A DNA stretch of 21,533 nucleotides from a virus. Within the stretch, counting starts at the first letter, position 1; each line of letters starts with the position of its first letter. Positions 17,317 through 21,533 of the stretch are shown piece by piece. The notes under the pieces were generated by a model. It did no database searches. It saw nothing but the letters and a program-made list of their open reading frames with translations, and was not told where the DNA came from. The stretch covers positions 1 through 21,533 of the IMG/VR virus record IMGVR_UViG_3300024262_000294. One strand, 5' to 3'. The position numbers were made by a program, and so were the translations under genes.

Positions 17317-17331
17317 AATTAGTATAACATT

Positions 17332-17652
17332 TTAACCTCTAATTACTATCAACCATCCCCAAGATTCGTGAGATGGGCCGAACTTAGGTAATACTTTTTG
17401 AATAACGTATTGTTCAGTTCCTGACACTAAATAATCACCATTTTCAGGTTTAGTAAATAATTGTCCATCAAAATCTAAACGACATACCATTGCTTGTAAA
17501 TCATCTTGTGATGCTTCGTTAACTAATGCTTGTTCTCTAACGGCACCAGGTGTTCCCATCCATACAAGAAAATTATCACCGGTTGCAGGTCGAGTAATGG
17601 TAAATTGTGCGCCAGCAACTTTAATAACATTATAAAACCGATTAATGTCCAT
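17332..17652 (-). CDS. Probable head closure / head-tail joining protein
   Basis: This 106-residue protein starts at an ATG with an AAAGGT site 5 bases upstream. The N-terminus (FTITRPATGDN) and the C-terminal pattern (NGDYLVSGTEQYVIQKVLP, ending in WGWLIVIRG) look like the small beta-barrel head-closure proteins. In those, a GD...Y.V strand pair precedes a final hydrophobic strand. Head-closure proteins form the ring that seals the DNA-filled head beneath the connector. It follows the gp6-like connector by 9 bases, the expected order. The family is inferred from pattern and position. Confidence 0.65.
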   Translation of the reverse strand: MDINRFYNVIKVAGAQFTITRPATGDNFLVWMGTPGAVREQALVNEASQDDLQAMVCRLDFDGQLFTKPENGDYLVSGTEQYVIQKVLPKFGPSHESWGWLIVIRG

Positions 17653-17661
17653 GTTGACCTT

Positions 17662-18306
17662 TTAAATAAATGTTGATTTGAACCTATCTAATGTGGAAGA
17701 ATATTCCATAGGAGATGTTCTGTTATAACCTGTTGCATTTTCTTCAGTATTATAATATTCAATACTATAAACTCCAGGTATTGCTTCCTTTTTTATCGGT
17801 CCATTACTTAAAGATCCAGTTGCAGGATTCATTGACCAACGAATAGCCATAATTTGATAAAATACACCTAATATTTCAGCAGGTATAGGACAATATCCAC
17901 CATAATATCTCACTTCGAGCTTATTATAATTATAAAAATAACCTCCTATACCTTTATCATCTCTAGTATAAGCAATTTCAGCATCATCACCTAAAACACA
18001 AACAACCGATTCAACAGGATTAGATCCTAAAGGTAATCTTACAACAAAACCAGGATCAAAATTTGACTTACGATAATACTCCACTCTATATTGTAGAGGT
18101 ATTTTTTGATTAAGATAATTCTCAATAGAACCACTGGTCGCATCAATTGAAGATTGAATAAAAGGATCTTGTGTTAAATCGGTGATACCTAGATAATCTT
18201 TAACTTCTTGAACAGTGGGCCAATCACATAATGCAAAAGGGTGAATTGCTAGTTTTGTACCACTTTCAGTCGTTAATGTGTCTCCACCCTCTGTTAACAA
18301 ATACAT
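17662..18306 (-). CDS. Head-tail connector protein (gp6-like)
   Basis: This 214-residue protein starts at an ATG with an AGGAA site 8 bases upstream. From about residue 28 it shows the gp6-like adaptor pattern: WPTVQEVKDYLGI, then IQSSIDATSGSIENYLNQ, then a beta segment, then YYGGYCPIPAEILGVFYQI. Adaptors of this kind form a ring under the portal. About 27 residues precede the expected start and read LLTEGGDTLTTESGTKLAI, an apparent doubled LTExGxxL motif that family members normally lack. The C-terminus (YSIEYYNTEENATGY) fits a tail that contacts the portal or head-closure ring. It begins the neck cluster. Confidence 0.8.
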   Translation of the reverse strand: MYLLTEGGDTLTTESGTKLAIHPFALCDWPTVQEVKDYLGITDLTQDPFIQSSIDATSGSIENYLNQKIPLQYRVEYYRKSNFDPGFVVRLPLGSNPVESVVCVLGDDAEIAYTRDDKGIGGYFYNYNKLEVRYYGGYCPIPAEILGVFYQIMAIRWSMNPATGSLSNGPIKKEAIPGVYSIEYYNTEENATGYNRTSPMEYSSTLDRFKSTFI

Positions 18307-18308
18307 AA

Positions 18309-18542
18309 TTAAGTTCCTATGACGTTAGCTGCTCTTAAAGATGCTAATAAAGTATTATAATCTGCAACCAATGTTGCCACATCTAATGCAACTGAATCTG
18401 GCACTGGTGTAGCCATCGCTTTAAGATCAACGATATCTTGAGTCGTTGTTTTAACGGTTGATGAACTTTGAACAATCGCTACTTCTTCAGCACCCGTTAA
18501 GGCTGCTGCTGCTGGTAAATTTGATATACTGGTATCTGCCAT
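18309..18542 (-). CDS. Short head-fibre-like protein
   Basis: This 77-residue protein starts at an ATG with an AGGAGAG site. The N-terminus (SISNLPAAAALTGAEEVAIV, then a TVKTTTQDIVDL segment) is a recurrent phage motif at the start of fibre and decoration proteins. The C-terminus (LVADYNTLLASLRAANVIG) resembles the end of Phage_fiber_2-type head-fibre proteins. It is placed two bases before the connector gene, on the head side of the neck. I infer a small virion decoration or an anchor for the fibre proteins encoded before it. The family link is by motif memory only. Confidence 0.7.
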   Translation of the reverse strand: MADTSISNLPAAAALTGAEEVAIVQSSSTVKTTTQDIVDLKAMATPVPDSVALDVATLVADYNTLLASLRAANVIGT

Positions 18543-18586
18543 TTTCTACTCTCCTATCTTCAATTGTGTATTATTCTTCATAAACA

Positions 18587-19252
18587 TTACCAAGTCACCG
18601 CATTGATACAATCAATATTGGTGCAAGCATTTATTTCTGCTATTTTTACTGCTTCATGCTGAAATTGAGCATTGATAAATACTCCTAGATGTATACCAAT
18701 TTCTTTTAGTTCACCGTAAGTAACTACTTGATAAGTGTTATCACCCATCTTCCAATTTACTGTATCTGCATCAGTTAATCCAGCATTGGCTGAATTAGTT
18801 ACTGCTTGGTGCATCGTTGAGCGGTTTCTAATATTGACATCAACAATGAAAGTGTTTGCTAAAGAAGTCGTTACTTCCGTTGTGCTGTTAACTAACTCAT
18901 CCCGTTTTTCTTTCATTTCAGAAAGTTTAGCGTCTTTAGCCTCTTGCAGTAAAATAGCTAAATACTCAGCTTCTTGAGTCGCTTGTGTAACAACTACACC
19001 TTCTTCATCAGTGTAATCACTAAACATGGACACTTCTTTATACGTCTCTACATATACCCCATTTTCCTTAACTGGTGTATCTTTGACTACTTGATTAAGT
19101 GCATTAGAAGCTACAGGTTTAGGAGTCTTATTAATGAAAAACCAAATATCCAGTAACACAGGTTGTTTATTTCTAGGGAATGAAATACTAGGATTGTCAG
19201 CCTTTAATTGGCTGAAACTTTTTATTTCTTTTGTTGTGTCGTTTATATACAT
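18587..19252 (-). CDS. DUF4376-like fibre-associated protein
   Basis: This 221-residue protein starts at an ATG with an AAAGGA site about 8 bases upstream. From about residue 90 it matches the DUF4376 layout. A helical AKLSEMKEKRDELVNS comes first, then a beta stretch (TFIVDVNIRNRSTMHQAV), then WKMGDNTYQVVTYGELKEI, then a final helix. It ends in an INACTNIDCINAVTW segment where family members end with a similar alanine-rich W motif. Such proteins are encoded beside phage fibres and are thought to be fibre caps or assembly factors. It lies 12 bases after the large fibre gene. The N-terminal 85 residues are not recognised. Confidence 0.75.
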   Translation of the reverse strand: MYINDTTKEIKSFSQLKADNPSISFPRNKQPVLLDIWFFINKTPKPVASNALNQVVKDTPVKENGVYVETYKEVSMFSDYTDEEGVVVTQATQEAEYLAILLQEAKDAKLSEMKEKRDELVNSTTEVTTSLANTFIVDVNIRNRSTMHQAVTNSANAGLTDADTVNWKMGDNTYQVVTYGELKEIGIHLGVFINAQFQHEAVKIAEINACTNIDCINAVTW

Positions 19253-19264
19253 TATTATTTTCCT

Positions 19265-21142
19265 TTATACCGCTATAGCATAGTAAATATAGGTTGCTGT
19301 ATTTACATTCAGGTTAGCTGTTGCTTCTTGTGTCACTGCAAATCCTAAGTTATCAGCTACAATAGCTGTAATTGTTTGTTCTGCTGAGGTGGTATTTAAT
19401 TGAAGCATCTTAGTAAAGCCCCTCATAGTATCTACAAACCACCAATCACCTGCTTCGTCAGTGCGCTTAATCAATACAAATTTACTGCCTACCGAGAACC
19501 CACAATCTATGATATTACTACTGTCTGTTGTACCGTCACCTATGTATGAGCCTACTTTAGATATACCTGCCAAGGTTGCGAATAGGTAGGCTACATTTGC
19601 TGCATTAAGTGTATTAGAACCTGATGTATCTCTTATTGTAAATTGAGTGCTTGTAGCCGCTGTAGAATTAAACCAGGTTATAGGTGGTGGTGCTTTATTT
19701 GTCGAATCTAGTATTAAGCCTGTTGTCGCGCTGGTATATACAATCCAGTTAGCTACCCCATCTCTATTCTTAAACCATATCATTTCAGGGATCACACCTA
19801 GGCTATGATCAAATAAACCCGTACCCCCTGTACCTGTATAAGTAACTACATCAAAGAAGCCTTGTGCACGTTTCCACATCCATGAATAAAAGGTGGTATC
19901 TGTTCCTGCATCTTTATTGAACCCATTCATATAATCAAATGTCCAATCAGGTGCTGTCGCTTCTGCACCTGTACTGTTCATTTGCAATAGACCAGTACCT
20001 GCTAATCTAGTAGACGTATAATTATTTGTAACTGAATCAATATTTCTGGTTATACTCGCATCAGTCACAAAACCACTTTTATAGGCAGGGAGCGTAGAGC
20101 CATCTTTTGTATCAATAGCAAACACCTCACCAGCACTCGTAGGTGTTTTCATGGGTCTGCGGATTGCCATGTAGATGTAGTCACCGCTTGCTGACAGCTT
20201 TTGAATGAAGCCTGTTGGCGTAATATCAACGATATCTACAGTATTATAATCTATAGCATTCGTATTTGGAATCAACCAACCATCGAACCCTCCAGTAGTT
20301 ATACCTCTCATTATGTCTGCTTGCTCCCAATTCCCTATAGCTGAGGTTTTCTTAACCAAAACATATTGAGGTTCCCATCCAATGGTTATTTCTTGAGGAT
20401 TACTTACTGCTGTATAACCTCCACAAGCAATCATCCCATCACTACCATCACCACTTGGACCTAGTGGGTCATCTGCGAATAGGTAGGCTATGTATGTATT
20501 GAAATTATTATTAGTCTGTGATCCAGAGCCAAGTGAAAATACACTATCTGTTGGTTCAGTATTATTCCAATATAAGCTACCTCCAGAAGAAGCTGCTATT
20601 GTATTTAATAATAAAGCGTCTGTAGCAGTTGTGCTTTTATGATAAACAAACCAATCATTAATAGTACTAGTGACTTTAGTTATAATCATCCCAGGAGCAA
20701 CACCTAAGTCATGCGCTATCTCTCTACCTGCTACACCATTGCCAGTGTAAGTAACTACATCAAAAAAACGTGGGGCTTTTCGGAATGTCCATGATGCGTA
20801 AGCTTCAGTATTGGTATTAACTTTAACATCAGCTCCCAGGGTAAAACCTGTTGTACCAAAAGCTGTTATTGTATCTGCATCTGATACTTCTGCTGCGTCA
20901 GTCTCACTAGTTAATGTATTTCCTGCACCCCTAATGGTATCTGTTATAACATGCGTATCTGCGGCATCACGATTTTTAATCCAAACCATGCCATCTTCAG
21001 TAGACAGGTCAATATCATTAACTATGCCTAAGGCTGCACCAGTACCAGTGTATAAATAAGTGCTAAACACATCTTCAACAGTTAAAACTACATCACCTTG
21101 TCCACCTTGTTCAACACCTTGTAATGCTTTCAATAGATTCAT
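19265..21142 (-). CDS. Fibre protein with two DUF7483-like modules
   Basis: This 625-residue protein begins MNLLKALQGVEQGGQGDVVL. I chose the ATG at 21142, four bases beyond the stop of the upstream gene. A TTG at 21175 would create an overlap and a poor N-terminus. Two modules share FFDVVTYTG at about residues 127 and 428, each followed by an (A/S)LGVxP segment, an NWxVY stretch and an AYLFA strand. This is the repeated layout I know from DUF7483-type phage fibres, which often also carry concanavalin-like folds. The protein is rich in T, G, D and N and is beta-prone, with no membrane segment. It is probably a virion appendage. Its place on the head side of the neck suggests a head or neck fibre rather than a tail-tip fibre. 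Confidence 0.75.
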   Translation of the reverse strand: MNLLKALQGVEQGGQGDVVLTVEDVFSTYLYTGTGAALGIVNDIDLSTEDGMVWIKNRDAADTHVITDTIRGAGNTLTSETDAAEVSDADTITAFGTTGFTLGADVKVNTNTEAYASWTFRKAPRFFDVVTYTGNGVAGREIAHDLGVAPGMIITKVTSTINDWFVYHKSTTATDALLLNTIAASSGGSLYWNNTEPTDSVFSLGSGSQTNNNFNTYIAYLFADDPLGPSGDGSDGMIACGGYTAVSNPQEITIGWEPQYVLVKKTSAIGNWEQADIMRGITTGGFDGWLIPNTNAIDYNTVDIVDITPTGFIQKLSASGDYIYMAIRRPMKTPTSAGEVFAIDTKDGSTLPAYKSGFVTDASITRNIDSVTNNYTSTRLAGTGLLQMNSTGAEATAPDWTFDYMNGFNKDAGTDTTFYSWMWKRAQGFFDVVTYTGTGGTGLFDHSLGVIPEMIWFKNRDGVANWIVYTSATTGLILDSTNKAPPPITWFNSTAATSTQFTIRDTSGSNTLNAANVAYLFATLAGISKVGSYIGDGTTDSSNIIDCGFSVGSKFVLIKRTDEAGDWWFVDTMRGFTKMLQLNTTSAEQTITAIVADNLGFAVTQEATANLNVNTATYIYYAIAV

Positions 21143-21146
21143 ATCA

Positions 21147-21533
21147 TTACACCGTCTTAATATCTGTACCAACAACTGTTAGCGTATAGACATCATCCTT
21201 ATCTTTAGTTACTAACAATCTATCTGTACCTGCTACTGTTAGCGTAGGGGCAACACCTCCCGCAAATAGCATGGCAGCTGGCCAAGTGATTGTACAATTA
21301 CCTCCATTAACAATATCAAAAATATAAGCACACACATTGCTGGCTACAAAATTACTAAAAGCAATCGTTAATGTACCAGCAGCAGGTGCGGTTATTTGCT
21401 GCATATCTCCTGCTGAATAATCAAACGTATGCGTGGTGGTAGTTGCTGGTGTTGCGTCTGCTGCTTGAAGATAACTACTATCTGTTATCTGATTGCCGTT
21501 ACAGTCTAAATTACCCCCTAACTGAGGTGTAGT
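21147..21533 (-). CDS. Fibre-like protein (5' end missing, cut by the right edge)
   Basis: The reading frame is open to the window edge, 43 codons upstream of an internal ATG at 21404 that could be mistaken for the start. The visible 128 residues begin TTPQLGGNLDCNGNQITD, a motif very common in phage fibre proteins and normally internal, so the true start lies outside the window. The rest is a beta-rich domain (GTLTIAFSNFVASNVCAYIF, CTITWP, TLTVAGTDRLLVTKDKDDVY). This resembles short C-terminal fibre domains that end in similar strands. It ends five bases before the start of the next fibre gene. I infer it is the last domain of a larger fibre or head-appendage protein. Confidence 0.8.
   Translation of the reverse strand, partial: TTPQLGGNLDCNGNQITDSSYLQAADATPATTTTHTFDYSAGDMQQITAPAAGTLTIAFSNFVASNVCAYIFDIVNGGNCTITWPAAMLFAGGVAPTLTVAGTDRLLVTKDKDDVYTLTVVGTDIKTV

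Noticed and set aside
17224-17331. Group I intron accompanying the endonuclease
   Set aside because: No recognisable intron core, and the flanking genes each have complete starts and stops, so nothing needs splicing.
21143-21175. TTG start at 21175 for the large fibre gene
   Set aside because: It overlaps the preceding gene, has no good ribosome binding site, and an ATG at 21142 immediately follows that gene's stop.

Overview
This window is the late structural region of a long-tailed (siphovirus-type) double-stranded DNA phage or prophage. Every gene I can support lies on the minus strand, so the transcript reads from the right edge to the left edge. The DNA is AT-rich. Genes are packed with short gaps or start/stop overlaps, and most have GGAG/AGGA-type ribosome binding sites. 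This suggests a bacterial virus of an AT-rich host, probably Gram-negative and perhaps aquatic. The host guess is inference, based on fibre motifs such as TPQLGGNLD and the DUF7483-like repeats. No integrase, capsid, terminase, lysis gene, tRNA or CRISPR array is present.

In transcription order (high to low coordinates): the window opens inside a fibre-like protein cut by the right edge. It is followed by a 625-residue fibre protein with two DUF7483-like modules, a DUF4376-like fibre-assembly protein and a 77-residue head-fibre-like protein. Next come the neck genes: a gp6-like connector (17662-18306), a probable head-closure protein (17332-17652), a 78-residue unknown, an HK97-gp10-like tail-completion protein and a probable tail terminator. 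A GIY-YIG homing-endonuclease-like gene with three nearly identical zinc-binding repeats (16399-17223) sits inside the neck set. Its upstream gap could fold as a small three-way junction.

The major tail tube gene (13585-14793) forms its own regulatory unit. It has a consensus-like promoter (TTGATT-17-TATAAT), a leader hairpin that buries its ribosome binding site, and a strong terminator hairpin after its stop. A second promoter (TTGTGT-17-TATAAT) restarts transcription for the tail-assembly chaperone genes. Those are arranged like lambda G/GT: a 132-residue protein ends at A AAA AAC TAA, and a -1 slip there yields a fusion of about 249 residues. A 2215-residue tape measure protein follows, which by the usual rule predicts a tail of roughly 330 nm. 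Then come a hub-like tail-tip protein, a minor tail protein, a carbohydrate-binding-like fibre protein, a small fibre-associated protein and a large protein with two LamG-like domains that runs off the left edge.

Together these genes close the filled head, build and measure the tail tube, and form the host-contacting tip. I see no defence island or new enzymatic system. The most notable items are the frameshift site, the hairpin-regulated tail tube gene, the triplicated zinc-finger endonuclease, and fibre-like genes on the head side of the neck.
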